From NCBI RefSeq assembly GCF_023715405.1, contig NZ_JAMBOC010000001.1:620001-684000 (forward strand): a DNA stretch of 64,000 bases, written 5' to 3'. This stretch comes from Solibacillus isronensis. GTDB taxonomy: Bacteria > Bacillota > Bacilli > Bacillales_A > Planococcaceae. Positions 7,999-15,701 of this stretch are shown here, piece after piece. The notes beneath the pieces are model-generated. The model saw nothing but the letters and a program-made list of their open reading frames with translations, searched no databases and was not told the DNA's origin. The number at the start of each line of letters is the position of its first letter. Position 1 is the first letter of the stretch. Both the position numbers and the translations under genes were made by a program.

Positions 7999-8919
7999 AT
8001 GCAAGTATTGATAGATGTCCAACAGTTAACAAAGCGGTACGGAGAATTAGAAGCCGTAAAAGGAATCAGCTTTTCAGTGCAAAAGGGTGCGCTATTTGCT
8101 TTTCTTGGGAGTAACGGTGCAGGTAAATCTACGACAATTGAAATGTTATGTACGCTTTTGGAGAAAACGAGCGGAAAGGTTTCAATCGATGGGCATGCAC
8201 TTGGTACACTGAAAGGCAATGAGGCGATTCGCCGAACAATTGGTATTGTATTTCAGGAAAGTGTTTTAGATCATCAATTGACGGTGAAGGAAAATATTCT
8301 GCATCGCGGTCGTTTTTATCGTTTACCGAAGCCAATATTACAGGAAAATTATAATTTTGTGCAGCTGTATTTACAGCTTGCAGATATCGAGCATAAAAAA
8401 TACGGTTCGCTTTCAGGCGGGCAGCGTCGTCGGGCAGATATTGCGCGGGCAATAATTCATAAGCCCAAGCTGTTATTTTTAGATGAGCCGACGACCGGAC
8501 TCGATCCATTTACACGTCAATTTGTTTGGGCAACTATTGAGCGGTTGCGCAAGGAAATAGGCATGACCATATTTTTGACAACACATTATATGGAAGAGGC
8601 AGCCCATGCAGATGATATTGTCATCATGAAAAATGGTGAAATTATTGCACAGGGATCTCCGAATGAGTTAAAAGCGCTGTATGCGAAGGACTATTTGCAA
8701 TTTGTATTAAAGCAGACTGTTGCAATTGATGAAGTATCAGCCATTTTACCTGGTGCGCCTGAAAAGCAGCAAGACGGGTGGAAGGTGGAAGTGGCTTCTA
8801 CAATTTCTACGATTCCGGTTTTAGCACAACTCGAGCCATATATTGCATCATTTGAAGTAATTAAAGGATCGCTTGACCAAGTATTTATCGAAACAAATGA
8901 AGCGGGGGAGGAAAACTAA
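7999..8919 (+). CDS. ABC transporter ATP-binding protein (exporter, CcmA/DrrA type)
   Basis: 306 residues. ATG 7999 is preferred over GTG 7990 because the GAGGTGAG site lies at the right distance. All ATPase motifs are intact: Walker A GSNGAGKST, Q-loop VFQES, signature LSGGQRRR, Walker B LLFLDEPTTGLD and H-loop TTHYMEE. The ~80-residue C-terminal extension is typical of DrrA-like drug/antibiotic exporters. It forms an exporter with the permease encoded next; LytTR control suggests a response to an antibiotic, peptide or quorum-like signal. Confidence 0.93.
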   Translation: MQVLIDVQQLTKRYGELEAVKGISFSVQKGALFAFLGSNGAGKSTTIEMLCTLLEKTSGKVSIDGHALGTLKGNEAIRRTIGIVFQESVLDHQLTVKENILHRGRFYRLPKPILQENYNFVQLYLQLADIEHKKYGSLSGGQRRRADIARAIIHKPKLLFLDEPTTGLDPFTRQFVWATIERLRKEIGMTIFLTTHYMEEAAHADDIVIMKNGEIIAQGSPNELKALYAKDYLQFVLKQTVAIDEVSAILPGAPEKQQDGWKVEVASTISTIPVLAQLEPYIASFEVIKGSLDQVFIETNEAGEEN

Positions 8920-8920
8920 T

Positions 8921-9787
8921 ATGCTGACGAGCTTAATCGTTCGCAATAATAAAATCTTCTTTCGAGACAGAATGCTCGTCTTTTTCTCGGTGCTGTCTGT
9001 ATTGATTTCAATCGGGTTATTTATTGTCTTTTTACAGAAACTGCAAATAGATGCAATTAGTCAGGTAATTAAAATGACGCCAGCAGTTGAAATATTTGTA
9101 AGTCAATGGATGATTGCTGGGATTTTAACAATGACAGCCATGACATCTACACTAGCAGTATTTGCTATATTCGTAAGTGATCAGGAATCAAGGCGTACAG
9201 CTGATTTTCTTGTTACCTCCGCATCCCGGTTTTCAATTCAGCTAAGCTATGTCATTAGCTCAGTCATGATCGGGTTCATTATGACGACTATCGCTTTTAT
9301 TGTATGTGAAATATATTTATTGACGCTCGGTGCAGAGCTGCCGAGTGTATGGAAGCTCATACAACTAATCGGTGTGATTATGCTTGGCGTGTTGCTGAGT
9401 GCAATGATTAATTTAGTGATTGTACTTTTGGCGAAATCAGCAAAAGCATTTTCAACGTTAAATTCCCTGGTTGGTACACTAATTGGCTTCTTATGCGCAG
9501 TCTATGTTCCGATGGGGGTACTACCGAAAGCAATTCAAACGGTCATTCAATTATTTCCTGTCAGTCACGTCGCTGTATTATTACGTCAGCTTTTGATGGA
9601 AGATTCTTTGCGAACGGTGTTTGGAAACGCGGAAGAGGCAATGGATTCCTATATGTTAACTTACGGAGTTGTTTACGAAATAGGTGGCAGTATTTTAGGG
9701 ACGCAATCAAGTGTGTTGTATATTTGCAGTTCGATTGTTGGTATAGCCATTTTTGCAGCTGTTCTATTCCGCCTAAAGCATAAGTGA
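8921..9787 (+). CDS. ABC-2 type transporter permease
   Basis: 288 residues starting at ATG 8921, 9 bases after the GGGGGAGG site and one base after the ATPase stop. Six hydrophobic segments in the ABC-2 arrangement: one near residues 20-40, a long loop, then a cluster between about 60 and 240, and a last helix at the C terminus. Motif LIGFLCAVYVPMGVLPKAIQ is typical of DrrB/ABC-2 permeases. Pairs with the ATPase; end of the LytTR operon. Confidence 0.9.
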   Translation: MLTSLIVRNNKIFFRDRMLVFFSVLSVLISIGLFIVFLQKLQIDAISQVIKMTPAVEIFVSQWMIAGILTMTAMTSTLAVFAIFVSDQESRRTADFLVTSASRFSIQLSYVISSVMIGFIMTTIAFIVCEIYLLTLGAELPSVWKLIQLIGVIMLGVLLSAMINLVIVLLAKSAKAFSTLNSLVGTLIGFLCAVYVPMGVLPKAIQTVIQLFPVSHVAVLLRQLLMEDSLRTVFGNAEEAMDSYMLTYGVVYEIGGSILGTQSSVLYICSSIVGIAIFAAVLFRLKHK

Positions 9788-9870
9788 GTTCTTGAAATAG
9801 GAACTAGTTAATTTAACGGTTCCACATGACGTATGAAAGTTGGAATAAAACGAATCTGAGGTAAAAGAGG

Positions 9871-9897
9871 ACTCGCCAATACTATGGCGAGTTTTGT
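9871..9897 (+). terminator. Rho-independent terminator of the LytTR/ABC operon
   Basis: ACTCGCCA pairs with TGGCGAGT around six bases, then TTTTGTTGG. Confidence 0.8.
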
Positions 9898-10134
9898 TGG
9901 TTACACTTACGTATGGTTGATAGAGATAATGATAGTATTGTAGGAGAATAAAAATCTAGAATTCTTAAGCAAAATCAGATTCTATACGAGAAAGAAAAAT
10001 AGAATAAGATTTCAATAAAAATACATGAAGGAAAGGCAGCTTATTGTGGAATGATGGTTGCTTCTTTTTATGAGCAAAGATAACAATTGAATCATACATT
10101 TACCTAACTTAATTAGGCGTTAACAGTACATAAG
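9898..10134. other. Intergenic DNA without a recognisable gene
   Basis: AT-rich; no open frame with an SD, only short imperfect hairpins near 10020-10070. Confidence 0.4.
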
Positions 10135-10173
10135 AAAAAAGAGCTATCCTAATAAAAGGATACCTCTTTTTTA
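10135..10173 (-). terminator. Terminator of the cold-shock gene
   Basis: AAAAAAGAG-TATCCT pairs with AGGATA-CTCTTTTTT; symmetric A/T flanks allow use on both strands. Confidence 0.8.
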
Positions 10174-10190
10174 TGGTTACATCATTAAAA

Positions 10191-10391
10191 TTAAAGTTTT
10201 ACGATGTTTGTAGCTTGTGGGCCACGTTGACCGTCTTCGATTCCGAATTCAACTTTTTGACCTTCGTCTAAAGATTTGAAACCGTCACCTTGGATTGCTG
10301 AGAAGTGAGCGAATACGTCGTTTCCGCCTTCAACTTCGATAAAGCCAAAACCTTTTTCTGCGTTAAACCATTTTACTGTACCTTGTGTCAT
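10191..10391 (-). CDS. CspA-family cold-shock protein
   Basis: 66 residues, the canonical length. RNP1 (KGFGFIE) and RNP2 (DVFAHF) are intact, starting GTVKWFN and ending [10 protein letters not shown]. It is an RNA chaperone that binds single-stranded RNA and melts secondary structure, as B. subtilis CspB/C/D do. ATG 10391 lies behind GGAGGTCATTTAA. A promoter about 150 bases upstream gives a long leader with a large inverted repeat, the usual post-transcriptional control of cold-shock genes. Confidence 0.97.
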   Translation of the reverse strand: MTQGTVKWFNAEKGFGFIEVEGGNDVFAHFSAIQGDGFKSLDEGQKVEFGIEDGQRGPQATNIVKL

Positions 10392-10450
10392 TTAAATGAC
10401 CTCCATTTAATTAAATTTAATAAGATCACAATTCTTCATAAAGAAAAAAA

Positions 10451-10507
10451 TTCACATATTACAAAAAGTACTAAATAAAACACGAATACATTTTGTAATA
10501 GGTGAAT
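10451..10507 (-). promoter_or_regulatory. Structured 5' leader of the cold-shock mRNA
   Basis: TTCAC-AT-ATTACAAAA (10451-10467) pairs with TTTTGTAAT-AG-GTGAA (10491-10507): two stems separated by a small internal loop, inside the ~140-base leader. No T-run follows, so it is not a terminator. Temperature-responsive folding is an inference from known csp leaders. Confidence 0.55.
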
Positions 10508-10538
10508 TTATTGTTGCTTGAACCATCTTATTAAATAT

Positions 10539-10568
10539 AGTATATAACAAAAAATTACATTTGTCCAA
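10539..10568 (-). promoter_or_regulatory. SigA-type promoter of the cold-shock gene
   Basis: On the minus strand TTGGAC (10568-10563), 18 bases, TATACT (10544-10539). This would place the transcript start near 10532. Confidence 0.6.
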
Positions 10569-10980
10569 TCCTGCAAAAACATTAAATACGGTGAATCATG
10601 TTTCTTGCTTTTTCTTATGAGCAATTTCTAAAAATCCAGTAACATTTTGCTAATGAAAGAGGTTCAATCCCAGCTTTATTAAAAAAGGTTTTACATTTGA
10701 GTACGTTCGTCGTGGATTGAAGCATATACGCTAACCAAGCCTTTCATATTTCGTGTAAATTCGTTTACCCAAAGATATATTCAATTTAACTAATTTAATC
10801 AAAAAAATGCTTTATTCAATTAGGTACTTAATTCCATGAAGTATCTATTATATATTTACAAATTAAATCTTTAGTGTATAATTACACTAAATGATGCAAA
10901 ATTACTCTATTAAGTCATTTTGAGAGTGTTTCAGTCAGACAATCTTTTGGAGATGATTAAACCATTATTCATCATAAAAA
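10569..10980. other. Intergenic DNA with a possible relic
   Basis: Mostly AT-rich filler. On the minus strand a short open tail reading FLEIAHKKKQET* (stop at 10598-10596) looks coding-like but is interrupted upstream by a stop, so it may be a decayed C terminus. Nothing else recognised. Confidence 0.25.
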
Positions 10981-10995
10981 AGGAGGAGAGTTACT

Positions 10996-11436
10996 ATGAA
11001 AAATAAACTCTTAATAATTTTAATAGGAACATATTTTTTGGCCTTTTCAATAAATTTTATGCCTGCCTTAAAACATCCAGATATAAATATGGGTATTTTC
11101 AATATTAGTGTGACTATATTGTTTATGTCATTTTTACTAATGTACTCTAAAAAAGATAGTAAGTTTTTAAAGATTTTCTCTGTATTCGGTGTAATATCAG
11201 GGGTAATTGTATTTGTAATCTCAACCTTTAAATCCGCTATGATTGGTAATGGTATTTTAGATGTTATAGTTTCAATACAGTATCCTTTTTACCTAATCTT
11301 TACTACACCCTTATTTGGAGGCAATCTACTATTCAATTTTGATTACGGGTCATATTCACTATTGTTATCATTGTTCTATGCAATTGTTTTCGGAATAACA
11401 AATTATTTTAATAAGAATGTTACAGTATCCGCATAA
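10996..11436 (+). CDS. Four-helix membrane protein of unknown function
   Basis: 146 residues behind AAGGAGGAG. Four hydrophobic segments (about 4-20, 32-50, 60-80 and 92-135, the last a pair with a loop) and a short basic loop KKDSKFLK. No motif or family recognised. Monocistronic, closed by a repeat-type terminator. Confidence 0.65.
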   Translation: MKNKLLIILIGTYFLAFSINFMPALKHPDINMGIFNISVTILFMSFLLMYSKKDSKFLKIFSVFGVISGVIVFVISTFKSAMIGNGILDVIVSIQYPFYLIFTTPLFGGNLLFNFDYGSYSLLLSLFYAIVFGITNYFNKNVTVSA

Positions 11437-11477
11437 AAAATATATTAACGTATGTCCCTCTTTATTCAACAATCGGG

Positions 11478-11508
11478 CGCGATTCCTCAATAAGAAGATC
11501 GCGTTTTT
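11478..11508 (+). terminator. Terminator belonging to the CAACAATCGGGC hairpin repeat family
   Basis: CGCGAT pairs with ATCGCG, then TTTTTC. It is preceded by CAACAATCGGG, the lead-in shared with the repeats at 22396 and 27070. Confidence 0.7.
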
Positions 11509-11523
11509 CTTTTATAAAAAAAG

Positions 11524-11655
11524 CTGCTTTAGTAAAGTTTCATTGACTTGAATAAAAACTCATTTAAACAATGTTCCAATAAAAAACGGTAAAAGCTGCT
11601 ATAACAAAGTTTACCGATTTTTCTATTAACTCCAAACTTGCATTTGAGAACATTT
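11524..11655 (+). repeat. ~130-bp direct repeat, copy 1
   Basis: Aligns end to end with 12666-12799, including CTGCTTTAGTAAAGTTTCAT and CTCATTTAAACAATGTTCCA. It contains a weakened terminator hairpin (CGGTAAA...TTTACCG). The copies flank the exported-protein gene at 11696-12253. Confidence 0.9.
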
Positions 11656-11695
11656 ATAAGGTTTATTTTGTAGGATTTATAAACTAAGGTTTTTT

Positions 11696-12253
11696 TTAGA
11701 AATCAATAGAATCCGCTATCTGAACGAGTATTTCAGGAGTTACTACATCAGAGATATTTTTATCAACACCAAACGCATATTGCCAATGAACTGTTTCAAA
11801 GACTAAAAAATTAACAGGAAATCTTTGATTTTCAATATAGATTGCATCATTTCCATTTTTTAGTTTAAAGACTTTAGATTTATACTTTTCAAATGAAATT
11901 TTGTGTTGAAGAGGTCGTACATCAATTTTAAAGTGATTATCAAGAGAATGTTCACTTATAAATTTAACTTCAAGGGTATCATTTACTTCGCCTTCTAGAT
12001 CATTAAACCTGCCAAGGTAATGCGTAAAGCTAATTGGTGGTACTCTAAGTGGCAATATAAGTTCTTGATTAAAATGTTGTTCAAAATCGTCTACTGCAAC
12101 ATCTACCGATTTGTACCCTATTTCAAGAAGTATTTCCTCAAAAGGTGGAGGAGTATCGTTTGTATTCCCAGAAACATGTCCATCATCATTTATTCCCAAA
12201 ATTAAGAAACCTAATAAATATAAGAAAAGAGGGAAAACTTTTTTCAACTTCAT
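11696..12253 (-). CDS. Exported/membrane-anchored protein of unknown function
   Basis: About 185 residues; the start is taken as ATG 12253, though the SD is poor (only AGGGTG directly before it). An N-terminal hydrophobic segment (FPLFLYLLGFLILGI) is followed by a polar stretch with DTPPPFEEI, then a mixed alpha/beta domain ending WQYAFGVDKNISDVVTPEIL. That ending resembles C-terminal modules of Bacillus lipoproteins that report on envelope state; I cannot name the family. It lies between two ~130-bp direct repeats on the opposite strand from its left neighbour, which suggests arrival or duplication as a unit. Confidence 0.6.
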   Translation of the reverse strand: MKLKKVFPLFLYLLGFLILGINDDGHVSGNTNDTPPPFEEILLEIGYKSVDVAVDDFEQHFNQELILPLRVPPISFTHYLGRFNDLEGEVNDTLEVKFISEHSLDNHFKIDVRPLQHKISFEKYKSKVFKLKNGNDAIYIENQRFPVNFLVFETVHWQYAFGVDKNISDVVTPEILVQIADSIDF

Positions 12254-12480
12254 CACCCTAAATTTTATTTAGTTTTATTTTGTCCAGTTTAGATATAACA
12301 ATTCTTATTTAAGTAAAACGCTGCTGTAATATTCTCTAACATACATCAAACATCGTTTGGTCACCATTTGTCATAAAGACATAAAAATTTATTGGGAAAC
12401 ATTTATTTGTTAAATTTACTACACTCGGATTAATTTTGAGAAAAGGGCATGAAAAAGAAAGGAAAATAAGTACGAAAAGC

Positions 12481-12568
12481 AATCGCTTATTCCACAGCGT
12501 GCGCTTTTCTTGAATAAGAACGTGATTTATTCAATTATAGGGCCAGATTGTGAAGCAACATTTTTTCT
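12481..12568 (+). repeat. Hairpin-repeat family member (long form)
   Basis: GTGCGCTTTTCTTGAATAAG, TTCAATTATAGGGCCAGATT and GTGAAGCAACATTTTTT appear in order. This is the long form of the dispersed repeat, with the CCAGATTGTGAA tail seen also at 16570 and 19915. Confidence 0.6.
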
Positions 12569-12586
12569 TGGGGGAGTCCTGAGAAG

Positions 12587-12688
12587 ATGCAGATTTATAT
12601 TGATGAAAGAATGGCTATCCAAGTTTTTATGCAAATTAAAGATCATGGACCAACCAGTATAAAATCTGCTTTAGTAAAGTTTCATTGA
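12587..12688 (+). CDS. Possible 33-residue peptide or gene relic running into repeat copy 2
   Basis: ATG 12587 to TGA 12688, with a GGGGAG site about 11 bases upstream. It reads MQIYIDERMAIQVFMQIKDH, then GPTSIKSALVKFH. The last 7 codons lie inside the ~130-bp repeat, and copy 1 can encode the same ALVKFH* end. This could be the surviving tail of a longer gene whose 3' end and terminator were duplicated. Function unknown. Confidence 0.3.
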   Translation: MQIYIDERMAIQVFMQIKDHGPTSIKSALVKFH

Positions 12689-12799
12689 CTTGAATAAATG
12701 CTCATTTAAACAATGTTCCAATAAAAAACCGGTAAACGTTGCTACAACAACGTTTACCGGTTTTTTTGTTGACCCCAAAATTTCATTTGGGAACGTTAT
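12666..12799 (+). repeat. ~130-bp direct repeat, copy 2
   Basis: Copy 2 of the repeat at 11524. Its hairpin is intact, unlike that of copy 1, and serves as a terminator. Confidence 0.9.
12725..12768. terminator. Strong bidirectional terminator
   Basis: AAAACCGGTAAACGTTG pairs with CAACGTTTACCGGTTTT, a perfect 17-bp stem, then T7. It can end the EamA gene on the minus strand. Confidence 0.85.
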
Positions 12800-12833
12800 T
12801 TCTTAGAATACGTATAATGCATGCAAATTTGAA

Positions 12834-13739
12834 TTAGTTCTTTCCGTCATCTTTTAAACTACTAAATCCACAAATAAATAAAAAAAATACGCCTATGCAT
12901 GTAACGAGTGAAAATTGAATACGTGTGTCGAATAGTTGAAACAAAAACGTGAATACGGGTATAAAGCTAAGTGACATCATGACTAAAAAAGTGTTTGTAT
13001 ATTGAATGCCTCTTTGTAATAAATAATTGGGAATGAGAACACCGCCTACTGTGACAATTAGAATCCAAATGATATTATCTATGAAGTAGGGTATTATTAA
13101 ATCATATGTAAAAATAAATGAAATCAAAATAATCGCGATGTATCGCTTAGATAAAATCATGGAACTTGACCACCCTCTATTACTTAACTCTTTCGAATAT
13201 TCCGAACAAAAAACAGCTCCTATCCCACAAAGAATACTAGCAATAATCCCTATAAACATTTCAGATGAAATTTGAGAAGAAATTCCTGATTCACCGCTTA
13301 TGACTGCCCAAATCAAAATTAAGCACGCTGCTAATGTTCCAATCGATATAACCCATTTTTTTATTGAGATTATTTTTCCTTGAAGCATCATTAAAATCAA
13401 GATAAATAATGGAGCTATCCCCATTTCTAATGAGCTAACTATTGCTGGCTCAACATACTTTAATGCAAAATAGAAGCCCATAAATGTTATAGCAGAAGCT
13501 ATATTTAATTTTAATAATGGCTTTTTGTCTTCTGTCCAATTGACCTTTGTTTTTTGTTTAAATGCAAATGTTTGAAAATAAAGAGCTGTAATAAAGAAAC
13601 TTATTCCAGTAAATATAAAAGGGTGTACGGATTGAACTTGATTTGCATAAAAGACTTGGCTAACAGATGTTAATATTGCCGAGCCAAGCAAGGCGTAAAT
13701 ACCAATCATGTAAATAGATTTATCAATTTTTAATTCCAT
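12834..13739 (-). CDS. EamA/DMT-family transporter under T-box control
   Basis: 301 residues with about ten transmembrane segments arranged as two repeats of five, the EamA (drug/metabolite transporter) layout; each half holds the conserved Pro/Glu-rich turn (PAIVSSLEMGIAP in half one). ATG 13739 lies behind AGGAGGGG. The gene is preceded by a complete T-box leader with its own promoter, so transcription should rise when a specific tRNA is uncharged. That points to an amino acid, or a compound derived from one, as the cargo. The specifier reads as CUC (Leu), so a leucine or branched-chain related substrate is the working guess. Confidence 0.88.
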   Translation of the reverse strand: MELKIDKSIYMIGIYALLGSAILTSVSQVFYANQVQSVHPFIFTGISFFITALYFQTFAFKQKTKVNWTEDKKPLLKLNIASAITFMGFYFALKYVEPAIVSSLEMGIAPLFILILMMLQGKIISIKKWVISIGTLAACLILIWAVISGESGISSQISSEMFIGIIASILCGIGAVFCSEYSKELSNRGWSSSMILSKRYIAIILISFIFTYDLIIPYFIDNIIWILIVTVGGVLIPNYLLQRGIQYTNTFLVMMSLSFIPVFTFLFQLFDTRIQFSLVTCIGVFFLFICGFSSLKDDGKN

Positions 13740-13760
13740 AGATTTCCCCTCCTAAAAAAT

Positions 13761-13994
13761 AAAAAACTCCGTCTCAAAAAAGAGACGAAGTTCAATTCGC
13801 GGTACCACTCTAATTAGTTAATGTTTAAATTAACCCACTTAAGCTATAACGGTAGCTGCCGTTTATCCCTACTTAATTTCAGCATAAATCCTCCTGGACG
13901 AGTTCGGGAATTTACTGACTGTTTTCCACCAACCAACAGCTCTCTAAACACTAATTATTCCTTACTACTTCCAATCAACGTTTATTTTATAATT
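13761..13994 (-). promoter_or_regulatory. T-box riboswitch, probable leucine specifier (CUC)
   Basis: On the minus strand the order is: Stem I with the distal AGAGAGCTG and GGTTGGTGGAAAAC elements (about 13945-13920), a specifier region GAACTCGTCC with CTC at 13902-13900, the T-box AGAGTGGTACCGCG (13811-13798), and a terminator stem AACTTCGTCTC/GAGACGGAGTT plus T-run (13792-13761). These are all canonical parts. Leu CUC is the specifier of known leucine T-boxes; the exact codon here is read by eye. Confidence 0.9.
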
Positions 13995-14000
13995 ATCCAG

Positions 14001-14029
14001 ATATTACATTTATTGTTTGTTATTGTAAA
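14001..14029 (-). promoter_or_regulatory. SigA promoter of the T-box transcript
   Basis: Minus-strand TTTACA (14029-14024), 17-base spacer, TAATAT (14006-14001); start expected near 13994. Confidence 0.7.
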
Positions 14030-14098
14030 GACCTATTTTAATTTCCCAAAGCGGTTTTTGGGCACATTTCGAAATGGTTGTTACACTAAAGCCTTCCG

Positions 14099-14188
14099 TT
14101 ACTTCAATAAACCTATCTTGTAAAAAACCAAATTAATACAAATAACAATAGCGATTACAGCCCAAATAATGGCTTGTCTTTTTTTCAA
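14099..14188 (-). CDS. 29-residue membrane mini-protein
   Basis: TTG 14188 preceded by GGGGGT about 5 bases upstream. It reads MKKRQAIIWAVIAIVICINL then VFYKIGLLK: a basic start, one hydrophobic helix of about 18 residues, and a basic end. This is the composition of single-pass mini-proteins. It sits between the MerR gene terminator and the T-box promoter, all on the minus strand. Function unknown. Confidence 0.45.
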   Translation of the reverse strand: MKKRQAIIWAVIAIVICINLVFYKIGLLK

Positions 14189-14207
14189 TTACAACCCCCA
14201 TAAAAAA

Positions 14208-14247
14208 AACCACTTTCCGTTATCGTTTTTGGAAAGTGGTTTTTTCA
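14208..14247 (-). terminator. Terminator of the ABC/MerR operon
   Basis: AACCACTTTCC pairs with GGAAAGTGGTT (11 bp) with A and T flanks on both sides. The MerR stop codon lies in the loop. Confidence 0.85.
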
Positions 14248-14966
14248 TGAAGCAAATCTAATGTATCTTTAGCATCTGCTATGGCATCTAGTAATGATTT
14301 ACCTAATTGATCCGTAACTGACACGATATCTTCTTCATCCGTTGGTGTATTTAAAATTGCGATAATATCAGGGCTAGGTTGTTGAATTCGTCTGAGTAAA
14401 CGTAAAATAGCATTAATAGAATAATGAGCACTTCTTAAACTGCGAATAACTCGTAGCTGCTCAAGTTCCCTTTCACCATATACTCGTTTACCATTGTACA
14501 ATCTAGGAACTGTAATGAGTCCGTTACGTTCCCAATTTCGTACAGTTTCAGGTGTGATATCTAGAAGTAGTGCAACTTCTTTTCGCGAGTAAGTACAAGA
14601 ACTAACAGTAGAATCTTCCTTCAGCCATTTCTCAACAACTTTTGTAGCAGATAGAGCATGATTATATTCGTGTTCTAAATTAGTAAGATAGTATATCGTT
14701 AGTTGTTCAGCCTTAGTAAAATCTTCTTTACCACAAGCATATACAATTTCGCGCGCCTTTTTTCGAATATCTCCTTGTACAATTTCACACCGAAAGAGGG
14801 TTCGTGCGACTTTTAACTGAAACAAGTGGGTATTTGAATAGATACGGTAGCCATTTGCCTGTCTTGGAACAGGGGAAATAAAGCCCCATTCCTCATATAT
14901 GCGTACCGTGTTGGGGTGTAACCCAACAAGTGCTGCAATTTCTTTTGTTTTGTACACCCTACACAC
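14220..14966 (-). CDS. Double-HTH MerR-family transcriptional regulator
   Basis: 248 residues with two MerR winged-helix modules. The first is near residues 5-60 (YKTKEIAALVGLHPNTVRIY ... GYRIYSNTHL); the second near 125-180 (YSRKEVALLLDITPETVRNW ... GKRVYGERELEQL). A helical C terminus follows. Usual MerR proteins have one such domain and dimerise. A tandem pair in one chain may act as an intramolecular dimer or bind two sites. Start: GTG 14966, right after the permease stop; GTG 14957 is the alternative. Last gene of an ATPase-permease-regulator operon, so it probably controls that exporter. Confidence 0.85.
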   Translation of the reverse strand: MCRVYKTKEIAALVGLHPNTVRIYEEWGFISPVPRQANGYRIYSNTHLFQLKVARTLFRCEIVQGDIRKKAREIVYACGKEDFTKAEQLTIYYLTNLEHEYNHALSATKVVEKWLKEDSTVSSCTYSRKEVALLLDITPETVRNWERNGLITVPRLYNGKRVYGERELEQLRVIRSLRSAHYSINAILRLLRRIQQPSPDIIAILNTPTDEEDIVSVTDQLGKSLLDAIADAKDTLDLLHEKTTFQKR

Positions 14967-15701
14967 CTACTTCCATTTGAAGAATTTTATTGCTCCCCCT
15001 AATCCAATTACAATACATAAAATTAAAATCAAGATATGGAAAAGACCATCTGTTAGTAACGCTCCAGTGCTTGTCTGTTTTAATAAATGAATACCATGAG
15101 AAAGCGGTAAAATATTCATTACCCATTGGAATATTCGAGGCATAGCTTCGTACGGAATAGTTGCCCCTGAAAACAGTAACATTGTAAAGTAAGCAACTGA
15201 GCTCCAAACATTTGCTGACTTTTGATCAGGTACTATACTTCCAATAAAAATACCGATGCTATACATCGCTAAAATGACAAAAATATAAGTCAGAAGGAAT
15301 AGTGTCCACGATCCCTTTAGTTCATAATCAAATAATAGATGGTAAACAAGTGTAACACCAATAAATGATACAAGTGCTGAAGAAAGTTGAATCAATCCCT
15401 GTGCAAATAAAATTTGGAGAGGGGATACTGGTGTCACTTGGAATCGCTTTAAAATTCCTCGGTGACGGTAATCTGCAATGGTTAGTGGTACACCCATAAC
15501 ACCTGTCGCTAGTACACCTATCGTAATGACAGCCGCGTACGATAATTCAAAGTTAGAAGCACCAATTGAGCCGTCCTTGCTCAGTAAATAACCGAATACT
15601 GTGGCTAAAATTATAGGGAAGCAAATACCGAAAATAAGAATATCGATACCCTTCCAAACGAGTTTACCCTCGATTTTTAAAAGTGTTAAAAATGTAGTCA
15701 T
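14967..15701 (-). CDS. ABC-2 type transporter permease
   Basis: 244 residues from ATG 15701 (GAGGA site 7 bases upstream; TTG 15707 is in frame but closer to the SD). Six hydrophobic segments; the ABC-2 signature is visible at MLLFSGATIPYEAMP before the fifth helix and LPLSHGIHLLKQ after it. Overlaps the ATPase gene by 4 bases, so the two are coupled. Likely the membrane half of a drug or peptide exporter. Confidence 0.9.
   Translation of the reverse strand: MTTFLTLLKIEGKLVWKGIDILIFGICFPIILATVFGYLLSKDGSIGASNFELSYAAVITIGVLATGVMGVPLTIADYRHRGILKRFQVTPVSPLQILFAQGLIQLSSALVSFIGVTLVYHLLFDYELKGSWTLFLLTYIFVILAMYSIGIFIGSIVPDQKSANVWSSVAYFTMLLFSGATIPYEAMPRIFQWVMNILPLSHGIHLLKQTSTGALLTDGLFHILILILCIVIGLGGAIKFFKWK

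Noticed and set aside
10596..10690. Minus-strand tail ending FLEIAHKKKQET*
   Set aside because: Coding-like but too short and interrupted; kept only as a remark.
13821..14123. 100-codon plus-strand reading over the T-box
   Set aside because: It lies antisense to the T-box leader, has no SD, and its sequence is explained by conserved RNA motifs.
14001..14200. Possible second regulatory RNA before the T-box
   Set aside because: The bases are explained by the T-box promoter, the mini-protein and the MerR terminator.
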